DNA from: Bacillota bacterium
GTDB lineage: Bacteria > Bacillota > Clostridia > Acetivibrionales > DSM-1351
Assembly (NCBI GenBank): GCA_023412635.1
Contig: JAEYNI010000115.1
Location: 1 to 5,663, forward strand
Length of the DNA stretch: 5,663 bases
Direction: 5' to 3'
The translations under genes were made by a program, and so were the position numbers. Numbering within the stretch: the stretch's first letter is position 1; each line of letters starts with the position of its first letter. The notes under the pieces were generated by a model, which saw only the letters and a program-made list of their open reading frames with translations, was not told the DNA's origin and did not search any database. Below, one piece after another: positions 1-5,338 of the stretch.

Positions 1-223
1 ACCAAGAAGCGGAGACAAGGTACCGGCAAAGCTTATTCAAGAAGATAGCTCCAGTGTTGACGGTTGGGTAATAAATATAGACCCAAAAACTAATATTTGT
101 ACCATTCATCCATTGAGTAATAAGAATTTGGTAATCAGTGGCAGCGGTAATAGTAACGTAGTTCTGACAGATGCTACTAAGGCAAAGAATGCTGGTAAAA
201 TCACCCTTGTTCCTATAAAGTAA
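1..223 (+). CDS. C-terminal fragment of an unrecognised protein
   Basis: An open frame enters from the left edge (frame beginning at base 2) and ends at the TAA at 221-223, giving about 73 residues with no start in view. The visible part is rich in Ser, Asn, Thr, Gly, Val and Ile, with short alternating stretches such as GWVINIDPKT, LVISGSGNSNVVLTD and GKITLVPIK, which suggest an all-beta C-terminal domain. The pattern faintly recalls beta-trefoil (ricin-type) or other extracellular beta domains, but no QxW or other diagnostic motif is present, so I do not assign a family. Steady codon quality up to the stop supports a real gene end. No strong terminator follows directly. Function unknown; an extracellular role is only a guess from composition. 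Confidence 0.6.
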   Translation, partial: PRSGDKVPAKLIQEDSSSVDGWVINIDPKTNICTIHPLSNKNLVISGSGNSNVVLTDATKAKNAGKITLVPIK

Positions 224-388
224 GGAATTAGGATAATTTACATGTAGGAAAAGGTTTTAGGTTTTAAGATGAAGCAAGACATGAAGTAGGGATTAAGAAA
301 TTTATGGAATGTTCTTTTCCAAGCAATACCAAGGAGATACAATCCTTGATATACTTAAAAAGTATTAAAAAATATTAAATATGAAAAG

Positions 389-412
389 TGGTGTGTAAAA
401 TGGTGTGTAAAA
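389..412 (+). repeat. Perfect 12-bp tandem duplication (TGGTGTGTAAAA x2)
   Basis: TGGTGTGTAAAA occurs at 389-400 and again, without change, at 401-412. The GTGTGTAAA core resembles the ends of IS256-family insertion sequences, whose termini commonly carry this kind of string, but no transposase is present here. The second copy forms the left arm of the hairpin at 397-434. Confidence 0.7.
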
Positions 413-436
413 GACCATGAGTTCACACCATTTTTT
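397..436 (+). terminator. Hairpin followed by a T run
   Basis: AAAATGGTGTG (397-407) pairs perfectly with CACACCATTTT (424-434) around a 16-base loop, and the right arm runs into six T residues (431-436). This could end transcripts coming from the protein that stops at 223, but the loop is large, the stem is not GC-rich and the distance is about 170 bases. It could equally be part of an insertion-sequence end. Confidence 0.4.
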
Positions 437-541
437 ATTGTCTAGGAAAGTATAAATTTTTTTATGCAAAAATGAGTATTGGAACGCTCACGGACAAAGG
501 CGTATAAGACATATGTAAAAGTTTTCCTAGACAATAAAAAA
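431..541. mobile_element. 110-bp MITE-like segment with 19-bp inverted repeats
   Basis: Bases 431-449 (core TTTTTATTGTCTAGGAAA) are perfectly complementary to 523-541 (core TTTCCTAGACAATAAAAA), enclosing 73 bases with no coding potential. Perfect terminal inverted repeats around a short non-coding core are what a miniature inverted-repeat element or a collapsed insertion sequence looks like. I see no clear target-site duplication next to the arms, and the left arm shares its T run with the preceding hairpin. A bidirectional transcription signal is the main alternative, though the 73-base interior argues against a simple terminator. Confidence 0.45.
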
Positions 542-625
542 CTATTAATTTATGTGCGTGCCAGAATTTCCTTAATACATTAATCCGAAGAAAATATTCA
601 GTAGAAGGAAAAGGCACATGCGCAA

Positions 626-650
626 ACAAAAGTGGCTTTGCCACCTTTGT
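626..650 (-). terminator. Strong hairpin, terminator-like on the minus strand
   Basis: ACAAAAGTGGC (626-636) pairs with GCCACCTTTGT (640-650) around a three-base loop, with one A-C mismatch. Read on the minus strand the stem runs into TTTTGTTTG, as in a factor-independent terminator; on the plus strand the T tail is weaker. No gene that it would terminate is visible, so it may be an insertion-sequence end hairpin. Confidence 0.35.
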
Positions 651-670
651 TCTGCATACTTTTAACCTGA

Positions 671-751
671 GCCCATGAAGTAATAAAGTCTTATGGAGAT
701 AGACTGAACTATGAACAGTTTAAAAGGAGGTTATTGAAGTACATAAATTAA
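671..751 (+). pseudogene. Possible remnant of a lost coding region
   Basis: Between a TGA at 668-670 and the TAA at 749-751, one frame reads 26 residues with protein-like composition: it contains SYGDRLNYEQF followed by KRRLLKYIN. There is no start codon with a Shine-Dalgarno site, so if coding it is the tail of a disrupted gene. The Tyr/Phe/Lys/Arg/Leu/Ile pattern loosely recalls the end of some transposase catalytic domains, but too little is left to assign a family. A strong AAAAGGAGG at 722-730 lies inside it and is not followed by a usable start. Chance reading is a real alternative. Confidence 0.2.
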
Positions 752-762
752 AATTTATAAAA

Positions 763-791
763 TTGATTAAATAGCATTAAAGAGATATAAT
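763..791 (+). promoter_or_regulatory. Promoter of the toxin-antitoxin operon
   Basis: TTGATT (763-768) and a perfect TATAAT (786-791) are separated by exactly 17 bases, which fits a housekeeping sigma-A promoter very well. Transcription would start near 798, leaving a leader of about 27 bases before the antitoxin start at 825. The Shine-Dalgarno site AAGGAG is at 811-816, eight bases before the ATG. Confidence 0.75.
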
Positions 792-811
792 ATAGTTAGA
801 ATATTACTATA
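791..811. promoter_or_regulatory. Probable antitoxin operator (TATAGT-N9-ACTATA)
   Basis: A perfect 6-bp inverted repeat, TATAGT (791-796) and ACTATA (806-811), spans the last base of the -10 element, the predicted transcription start and the edge of the Shine-Dalgarno site. Phd/YefM antitoxins are known to repress their own operons by binding such palindromes over the promoter. The position fits that role; binding itself is inferred. Confidence 0.45.
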
Positions 812-824
812 AGGAGTTGATTAT

Positions 825-1109
825 ATGAATATTAAGCCATCTGCTGCTATTCGGCAAAATTACAATGAAATTTCTGAACTTTGTAAGAAAACCGGAGAAC
901 CCGTATACCTTACCAAAAATGGTGAAGGTGATTTGGTAGTTATGGATATTGCTACATTTAGCCATAGAGAGAAAATGCTGAAGCTTCGTGAGGATTTGCT
1001 TACTGTAGAAGAAGGTCGTTTAAGTGGAGAGACCGGATATTCCGTGAATGAAGTTGCTGATATGATGCAGAAAGCAATTGAGGGGGCAAAACGTGGAATC
1101 CAAAAGTAA
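825..1109 (+). CDS. Type II antitoxin, Phd/YefM-like
   Basis: This 94-residue protein has the size and layout of Phd/YefM antitoxins, which neutralise a partner toxin by direct binding and repress their own operon. Residues 1-50 match the N-terminal dimerising, DNA-binding fold: an opening strand (MNIKPSAAIRQNYNEI), a helix (ISELCKKTGE), then the characteristic strand-turn-strand PVYLTKNGEGDLVVMDIATF at 26-45. Residues 50-94 are charged and helical, as expected of the flexible tail that wraps the toxin. The ATG at 825 has AAGGAG eight bases upstream. The gene sits behind a near-consensus promoter and a palindrome suited to autoregulation, and its 3' end overlaps the toxin gene by 17 bases, so the two are translationally coupled. 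Family and role are firm; the physiological role of the module (stabilisation, phage defence or selfish persistence) cannot be read here. Confidence 0.9.
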   Translation: MNIKPSAAIRQNYNEISELCKKTGEPVYLTKNGEGDLVVMDIATFSHREKMLKLREDLLTVEEGRLSGETGYSVNEVADMMQKAIEGAKRGIQK

Positions 1110-1413
1110 AAAATATTCTGTTATTGTTTCAAAAAAAGCGACGGGAATGCTTGTTTCACATGTTTCGTTCTTGGCGCAAACTAGTGAAACAGCGGCGTTA
1201 CGATTAACAGACAGTTTTGTTTTTGCTGTCAATTCTCTTGAAACAATGCCCCAAAGGTGTCAATTTCTAAATAATGATTATATTCCAAAAAATAAATACC
1301 GTAAATTAATCTTTGAAGAAAAGTATCTTATTATATTTCAAATTATAGATGACAAAGTGTATGTAGATTATATAGCCGATTGCAGACAAGACTATGGATG
1401 GTTAGTTAAATAG
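1093..1413 (+). CDS. Type II toxin, RelE/ParE superfamily
   Basis: This is the toxin partner of the upstream antitoxin, 106 residues from the GTG at 1093. RelE-type members cleave mRNA on the ribosome and ParE-type members poison DNA gyrase; sequence alone does not decide which applies. The usual order is visible: first strand YSVIVSKKA, an early helical hairpin (LVSHVSFLAQTSETAALRL onward), SLETMPQRC before the second half, then strands RKLIFEEKYLIIFQI and KVYVDYIADCRQDYGWLV at the C terminus. I prefer the GTG at 1093 because AGGGGG lies about six bases upstream; a longer frame from the TTG at 1078 adds five residues but has no placed Shine-Dalgarno site. The protein looks complete, ending right where a minus-strand insertion-sequence remnant begins. 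No own promoter is seen; it is co-transcribed with the antitoxin. Confidence 0.88.
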   Translation: MESKSKKYSVIVSKKATGMLVSHVSFLAQTSETAALRLTDSFVFAVNSLETMPQRCQFLNNDYIPKNKYRKLIFEEKYLIIFQIIDDKVYVDYIADCRQDYGWLVK

Positions 1414-1492
1414 TATTCGTGAACTTATCAGTAAATCCCTCCGCAGTACCTTCTCTATCTAGCAGTTTTGATATATAATCTGTATGAGGCAT
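1406..1492 (-). pseudogene. Truncated transposase N terminus (ISL3-like?)
   Basis: Starting with an ATG at 1492 (minus strand), with AAGGAG at 1505-1500 seven bases before it, a frame reads MPHTDYISKLLDREG and continues to a stop at 1408-1406, 28 residues in all. A short hydrophilic start ending in a LLD/LLN motif is how many ISL3-family transposases begin. The rest of the enzyme, including its DDE catalytic domain, is missing; the reading collapses against the 3' end of the toxin gene. I therefore read it as the start of a transposase cut off by deletion. Family assignment rests on a few residues plus the terminal-repeat-like sequence upstream and is tentative. A real 28-residue peptide is less likely. 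Confidence 0.4.
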
Positions 1493-1562
1493 AAACTTTC
1501 TCCTTCTTGAAAATGTAGTGTGGTAACTTCAGTTTACAAGAATTCGAAGCATTATGCCTCAT
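1484..1562 (-). promoter_or_regulatory. Start-codon-hiding hairpin in the transposase leader
   Basis: ATGAGGCATAA (1484-1494) and TTATGCCTCAT (1552-1562) are perfect inverted repeats. An inner pair, TTCTTG (1504-1509) with CAAGAA (1537-1542), extends the fold. In a minus-strand transcript entering from outside, the first arm would pair with the second, which contains the transposase ATG; the inner stem abuts the Shine-Dalgarno site. Such structures are known in other insertion sequences (IS10, IS50) to stop translation from read-through transcripts. On the plus strand the same fold, followed by a T-rich stretch at 1563-1572, might help end toxin transcripts. Confidence 0.45.
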
Positions 1563-1659
1563 TTAATTTTTTATTCTACCCCAACGTTTAGTATAGAACC
1601 TTTAAAACACCATTTTTGAGAAAAGCCCCTTGTTTATGAGCCTTGATATAAAGTTAATC

Positions 1660-3249
1660 CTATTTCAGACTGTATTTTTCAATGGCATAATCTTTTAACA
1701 TGAATTTTTTAATCTTTCCGCTTGCCGTAGTGGGAAATTCCTTTACAAATTCGATATATTTAGGAATTTTAAACTTCGCAAGACTATCTTGAATAAATGA
1801 TACAACCTCCTCCCTGGATAAAGTATGATTATCTTCAAGAATTAGAAAAGCGCATATCTCCTCTCCAAGGTTTTTGTCAGGAACGCCAATGACTGCGGCT
1901 TCTTTTATAGATACATGATTTACTAATAACTCTTCGATTTCTGAAGGGGATATATTTTCACCACCTCTGATGATTATATCTTTTATTCTGCCGATAATTT
2001 TACAATAGCCGGCCTCATCTTTAATAGCTAAATCTCCAGTGTGCAGCCATCCGTCCTTGTCTATAATCTTATGTGTAGCCTCTTGGTTTTTGTAGTATCC
2101 CTTCATGATATATTCTGTTTTAGTGATAAGCTCTCCTTCAACACCATTAGGTACTTCTTTTGCAGTAGCAGGATTGATTATCTTTATTTCTGTTCCGAAC
2201 ATACCACGTCCTACAGTGTTTATTCTCATATCAAAAGGGTCAGAAATGAGAGTTTGTGTTATCCCCAAAGCTTCTGTTAGTCCATAAACGATACAGAGTT
2301 CTTTCATGTTCATTTTATCCATTATTTCGTTCATGAGGTCAGTATAGCAATAAGAGCCAGCAATCATACCTTTTCGAAGATTAGATAAATCGAAGTTGTC
2401 AAAGTTGGGATGAGAAAGAAGAAATTTAAACATAGTAGGGACTCCATTTAATCCCGTACATTTTTCTTTGTCTAAATATTCAAGAACTTTTGTTGTTTGA
2501 AATTTGTCCACAATCACTATTGTTGCCCCATATAACAAACATTGAATAGCACTTAAAACACATCCCATTACATGAAAGAGGGGGAGACATAAAAGTAATC
2601 TGTCTCTCTCAGAATAACCAAGGTTTTTCCCTGAAATGATAGCATTATTAATGATATTGTAATGCGTGGACATTACAGCTTTAGGATTTCCTGTAGTACC
2701 TGAAGTGTATTGAATATTTATTGTATTATAACATTCTAATGACTTGCTTCTTTCAAGTAATTCTTCATCGGACACATCTTTACCCATTTCTATATGATTT
2801 TCAAGAGACATCAAGTTTTTATCTTCATCATCTAAACTTATAACACTCTTCAAATCAGTAAGGGCGTTGCTTGATAACTTTCCAGGGGAACAATATTTGA
2901 GTTCTGGGCATATAGAATACACGGAATCAGCATAATTGTTACCAATATATCCTTTTGAGAAAAAGAGAGCTTTTGAATTAGAATGTTTCAAAACAAATTC
3001 AAGTTCGTGCTTACTGTAATCTGTGTTAATACATACAAGAACTGCCCCGATTTTGGCAGTTGCAATTTGAAGCGCAATCCATTCTGGACTGTTCAATGAC
3101 CAAATTGACACATGGTCTCCTTTCTTTATCCCCAGTTTCAGTAACCCCTTCGCTATACTGTCATACATTTTCTTGAAATCACTGTAAGAATACCGAACAT
3201 CTTTGTCCCTGTAGACTATGGCTTCAGTGGTCCCGTATTTGATACACAT
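1660..3249 (-). CDS. Acyl-CoA ligase, class I adenylate-forming (frameshifted N terminus)
   Basis: The enzyme activates a carboxylic acid with ATP to an acyl-adenylate and transfers it to CoA (or another thiol). Positions count from the internal ATG at 3249. The P-loop TSGTTGNPK is at 182-190, the A5 motif YGLTE at 322-326, HTGD at 403-406, the hinge and A8 region GRIKDIIIRGGENISPSEIE at 420-439, and the C-terminal motif TASGKIKK with catalytic Lys512. Similarity pattern and spacing fit medium/long-chain fatty acyl-CoA synthetases; the substrate cannot be read. The 529-residue frame lacks the usual first 30 or so residues. These are present just upstream in another frame (3216-3338), with a good Shine-Dalgarno site, so a one-base loss near 3238-3240 probably broke a 559-residue gene. 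The ATG at 3249 has no convincing ribosome site and follows an in-frame TGA by one codon. It is divergent from the acyltransferase at 3715. Core function is certain; activity of this copy is doubtful. Confidence 0.9.
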   Translation of the reverse strand: MCIKYGTTEAIVYRDKDVRYSYSDFKKMYDSIAKGLLKLGIKKGDHVSIWSLNSPEWIALQIATAKIGAVLVCINTDYSKHELEFVLKHSNSKALFFSKGYIGNNYADSVYSICPELKYCSPGKLSSNALTDLKSVISLDDEDKNLMSLENHIEMGKDVSDEELLERSKSLECYNTINIQYTSGTTGNPKAVMSTHYNIINNAIISGKNLGYSERDRLLLCLPLFHVMGCVLSAIQCLLYGATIVIVDKFQTTKVLEYLDKEKCTGLNGVPTMFKFLLSHPNFDNFDLSNLRKGMIAGSYCYTDLMNEIMDKMNMKELCIVYGLTEALGITQTLISDPFDMRINTVGRGMFGTEIKIINPATAKEVPNGVEGELITKTEYIMKGYYKNQEATHKIIDKDGWLHTGDLAIKDEAGYCKIIGRIKDIIIRGGENISPSEIEELLVNHVSIKEAAVIGVPDKNLGEEICAFLILEDNHTLSREEVVSFIQDSLAKFKIPKYIEFVKEFPTTASGKIKKFMLKDYAIEKYSLK

Positions 3250-3338
3250 TCGTCAATGATGCTTCCAATTGTTTCTTTTGAAAAATTCTCATTTTCATTT
3301 CTGGACATACACTCATATGTCGGATTACAACTCTGCAT
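3216..3338 (-). pseudogene. Detached N-terminal segment of the acyl-CoA ligase
   Basis: From the ATG at 3338, with GGAGG at 3350-3346 seven bases upstream, a 40-codon frame runs to a TAG at 3218-3216. It reads ETIGSIIDECVS before the break, matching the TIG-x-LL/II-D opening typical of acyl-CoA synthetases. Adding one A to the AAA run at 3240-3238 (minus strand) joins it in frame as ECVSKYGTTEAIVYRD, which is exactly the expected family sequence. The restored gene, 3338 to 1660, would encode 559 residues, normal for the family. The break may be a true mutation or a sequencing error in a short homopolymer. Confidence 0.8.
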
Positions 3339-3714
3339 ATGTTCGCCTCCAAAACTCACATTATTCATCTTTTTTTAAAAATCTGGAAAAATACTATCTG
3401 GATTATTACTGAAAAATCAACTCTAATATCTGTTTATAAAATTCATCACAACATATAGATATAATATGTTTACATAATACAAAATGTGTAATCAAATTCG
3501 GGATCTATTACCTATAACCTGTCTGAATTATTTCTATACAAAACAAAGCTGAATACTACACCTTAAAGGAAGTCCCTTTTCAATATTGGAATAGTTTTCC
3601 ACATGTAACATACGAATATATATTTACATAATATAAATCATTTATTAACTATGTAAACTTCATAATGATAGGTGAGTTAAAATATTTAAATCTAATTGAT
3701 GGGAGTGGCTTAAC
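3339..3714. promoter_or_regulatory. Divergent control region between ligase and acyltransferase
   Basis: This 376-base, strongly AT-rich stretch has no coding potential and must carry the promoters of both flanking genes. It contains TTTACATAATA at 3469-3479 and again at 3623-3633, and the reverse complement TATGTAAAC at 3650-3658. The last two form an inverted pair (TTTACATA, 19 bases, TATGTAAA) about 60-90 bases before the acyltransferase start. A minor palindrome, ACATAT/ATATGT, lies around 3451-3469. I find no promoter of convincing quality for either gene; candidates such as TTTACA at 3623-3628 have poor -10 partners, which would fit activator-dependent or tightly controlled expression. 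Confidence 0.5.
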
Positions 3715-5151
3715 ATGAAAGTAAAGATTCCATTATATCCTTGGCCTGAAAATGTTATGAATGAATTTTCAAAAGTTATTGGCATAAATAAGGCGAAGAT
3801 TAAAGAAACAAAAAATGATTTAGATTGTATACCAGCTGATGGGCAGGATATATATAACTATGTTGCTCGTTACAGAATTGCAAATTTCCAGACTCAAGTG
3901 GTAATGAAGCTCGATGGCAGGCTGGATTTCGATAAACTATTAAAAGCAGTAAGATTATCATTTGATGTTGAGCCTGTTTTCGGGTGCCGTTTTATTGAAA
4001 GCACTCGTCCTTATTGGAAACGTATAAAGGAAATTGACTCCGTTGAATATTGTACATTTGAGGAAACTGATAATCCGGATGCAGCTGTTAAAAAGTTTCT
4101 AGATATCCCTTTGGATCTGGATAAAGGACCTATGGCTAAGGTAAAACTAATTCGATCTGGACTCAGTGATATATTGTGTGTGAAAGTCAGCCATGTTTGC
4201 TGTGACGGCACTGGTGCGAAGGAATACTTTTTACTTCTTGCGGATATTTACTCTCAAGTCGATATAGAAAGCATCGATTATATTCCAATACAACGTATAC
4301 CAGATAAAAATGACCGGATTAGACTGTATAAGGCATTAGATATAGATCCTTCACAGGCAATTTCGTATTATAAACAAAAAACGGCACATCAATTGTGGAA
4401 TTTTCCATGGAGAAACAACCAGATCGGTGCTACCCGATTTGTTGTCTGCAAGCTTCCAGACTGTCAGCTTGTTGAAATGAAAAGCTATTCAAAAGCGAGG
4501 GGGGCAACAATTAATGATTTGATTCTTACTGCTGTATATAGGGCTATGTTTAAAATATCCAAACCTTCATATGGCGTACCAGTAGATATCCCTATAACAC
4601 ATGACTTGCGTCGCTATCTTCCAGATCAAAAAACTGAGGCAATAAGAAATTTTTCGGGCGGACATATAACAACGATAGCAAGGAAAAAGCATGAATCTTT
4701 TCCAGAAACCTTATCCAGGGTAATGTCTGAGACAAAAAAACTAAAAGACGGTCACATGGGATTAGAAGATGCTGTATGGGCAGAATATGTTGAAAGTTTA
4801 AATTTCTACCAATACATCAACGATTTTAAAGCCTTATCATTACTTGCTGATATGGCTTCGTATAATCCTTTTTTTGATTTTACTGACAAGGGTAGTGTAG
4901 TATTTGCAAACCTTGGCTTTGTATCTAAATCACCAATAAAATTTGGCGAACACACTGTTACTGACGCATATATTCTCCCGCCAGTTTTACGTGCACCCGG
5001 AACTCTCCTTATTGCAACTACGTATAATGGTTTAATAACGCTTGCAGTTGGTTATTATAAGCCTTCAGTTCATCGAAGTGCTATGGAGAATCTTCTTAAT
5101 ACAATTAAAGATGAATTGATAGAAGGTTGTAAACAACCATCCGAAGAGTAG
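3715..5151 (+). CDS. Stand-alone condensation-superfamily acyltransferase
   Basis: This 478-residue protein belongs to the chloramphenicol-acetyltransferase-like fold family that includes nonribosomal peptide condensation domains, PapA-type acyltransferases and wax-ester/DGAT enzymes. Such enzymes move an acyl group from a thioester to an alcohol or amine. The active-site motif HHxxxDG appears as SHVCCDG at 159-165: the catalytic His160 and structural Asp164 are kept, while the first His is Ser. It follows the usual early strands (QVVMKLDGRLDFDKL at 61-75, then an EPVFGCRF segment at 86-93). In the second half, PVDIPITHDLRRYLP (289-303), NFSGGH (312-317) and VFANLGFVSK (396-405) mark the C-lobe; the typical DFGWG is not present. 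No carrier, adenylation or membrane segment is seen, so it is a free cytosolic enzyme. GGGAG at 3701-3705, nine bases before the ATG, supports the start. The divergent acyl-CoA ligase is the obvious donor supplier. Substrates unknown. Confidence 0.8.
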   Translation: MKVKIPLYPWPENVMNEFSKVIGINKAKIKETKNDLDCIPADGQDIYNYVARYRIANFQTQVVMKLDGRLDFDKLLKAVRLSFDVEPVFGCRFIESTRPYWKRIKEIDSVEYCTFEETDNPDAAVKKFLDIPLDLDKGPMAKVKLIRSGLSDILCVKVSHVCCDGTGAKEYFLLLADIYSQVDIESIDYIPIQRIPDKNDRIRLYKALDIDPSQAISYYKQKTAHQLWNFPWRNNQIGATRFVVCKLPDCQLVEMKSYSKARGATINDLILTAVYRAMFKISKPSYGVPVDIPITHDLRRYLPDQKTEAIRNFSGGHITTIARKKHESFPETLSRVMSETKKLKDGHMGLEDAVWAEYVESLNFYQYINDFKALSLLADMASYNPFFDFTDKGSVVFANLGFVSKSPIKFGEHTVTDAYILPPVLRAPGTLLIATTYNGLITLAVGYYKPSVHRSAMENLLNTIKDELIEGCKQPSEE

Positions 5152-5199
5152 TATAATATTTGATATACGGATTTGTCTGTAGTTTTAGGTAAAAAAGAG

Positions 5200-5233
5200 A
5201 GAGAAGACATATAAAAATCATGTCTTCTCTTTT
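5200..5233. terminator. Terminator after the acyltransferase gene
   Basis: AGAGAAGACAT (5200-5210) pairs perfectly with ATGTCTTCTCT (5220-5230) around a nine-base loop, followed by TTT. The stem starts about 50 bases after the stop codon at 5149-5151. On the other strand the hairpin is followed by six T residues (from 5196-5191), so it could work in both directions. It separates the acyltransferase from the next gene. Confidence 0.75.
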
Positions 5234-5260
5234 GGAATATATTTACTATAAGCAGATAAT

Positions 5261-5289
5261 TTGACTAATTTCATCCTTTAATTTACAAT
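5261..5289 (+). promoter_or_regulatory. Promoter of the secreted-protein gene
   Basis: TTGACT (5261-5266) and TACAAT (5284-5289) are separated by exactly 17 bases, each matching the sigma-A consensus at five of six positions. Transcription would start near 5296, about 43 bases before the ATG at 5339. Together with the terminator upstream it shows that the following gene is its own transcription unit. Confidence 0.65.
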
Positions 5290-5338
5290 TTAGATAAGTT
5301 ATAGAAAAGATGCTATTATGATTTTTAAGGAGGAATTT

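Larger units (their letters stand above)
224..824. other. Gene-poor region with mobile-element scars
   Basis: I see no intact gene in these roughly 600 bases. They hold a 12-bp tandem repeat with a hairpin (389-436), a 110-bp segment bounded by inverted repeats (431-541), a second hairpin (626-650), a short possible coding remnant (671-751) and, at the right end, the promoter of the antitoxin. Bases 224-388 show only short A/T-rich palindromes, such as ATACTT-AAA-AAGTAT at 351-365. A 60-codon minus-strand frame at 462-644 runs straight through the inverted-repeat segment and has no Shine-Dalgarno site, so I do not count it as a gene. The mixture of repeats and broken coding looks like old insertion-sequence debris. 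Confidence 0.5.
1406..1628 (-). mobile_element. Left-end remnant of an ISL3-like insertion sequence
   Basis: On the minus strand the sequence from about 1628 begins GGCTTTTCTCAAAAATGG, close to the GGCTCTTTGTCAA-type terminal repeats known for ISL3-family elements. About 136 bases inside this end comes the truncated transposase start at 1492. The order terminal repeat, leader, Shine-Dalgarno site, transposase start fits the left end of an insertion sequence. The right part and the second terminal repeat are absent, so the element cannot move by itself. I recalled the family pattern without alignment; the boundary near 1628 is approximate. Confidence 0.4.

Noticed and set aside
462..644. 60-codon minus-strand frame
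   Set aside because: It has no Shine-Dalgarno site, crosses one whole arm of the inverted-repeat element and reads as low-quality coding; best explained as chance within mobile-element debris.
1078..1092. Longer toxin start at the TTG at 1078
   Set aside because: It adds five residues not typical of the family; the GTG at 1093 has AGGGGG at a usable distance.
1020..1232. 70-codon minus-strand frame
   Set aside because: It lies opposite the antitoxin and toxin genes, both of which are clearly real on the plus strand.
2041..2287. Two plus-strand frames inside the ligase
   Set aside because: They are antisense shadows of a gene whose motifs (YGLTE, HTGD) are fully explained on the minus strand.
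3228..3250. Programmed -1 frameshift as explanation for the split ligase
   Set aside because: The junction lacks a canonical X-XXY-YYZ slippery heptamer and I see no obvious stimulatory structure; loss of one A in a short run is simpler.
3339..3714. Riboswitch or structured leader between the divergent genes
   Set aside because: I found no long stems, conserved riboswitch cores or leader terminator; only short AT-rich palindromes.
4011..4211. Minus-strand frame opposite the acyltransferase
   Set aside because: It is the antisense shadow of the region encoding the SHVCCDG active-site motif.
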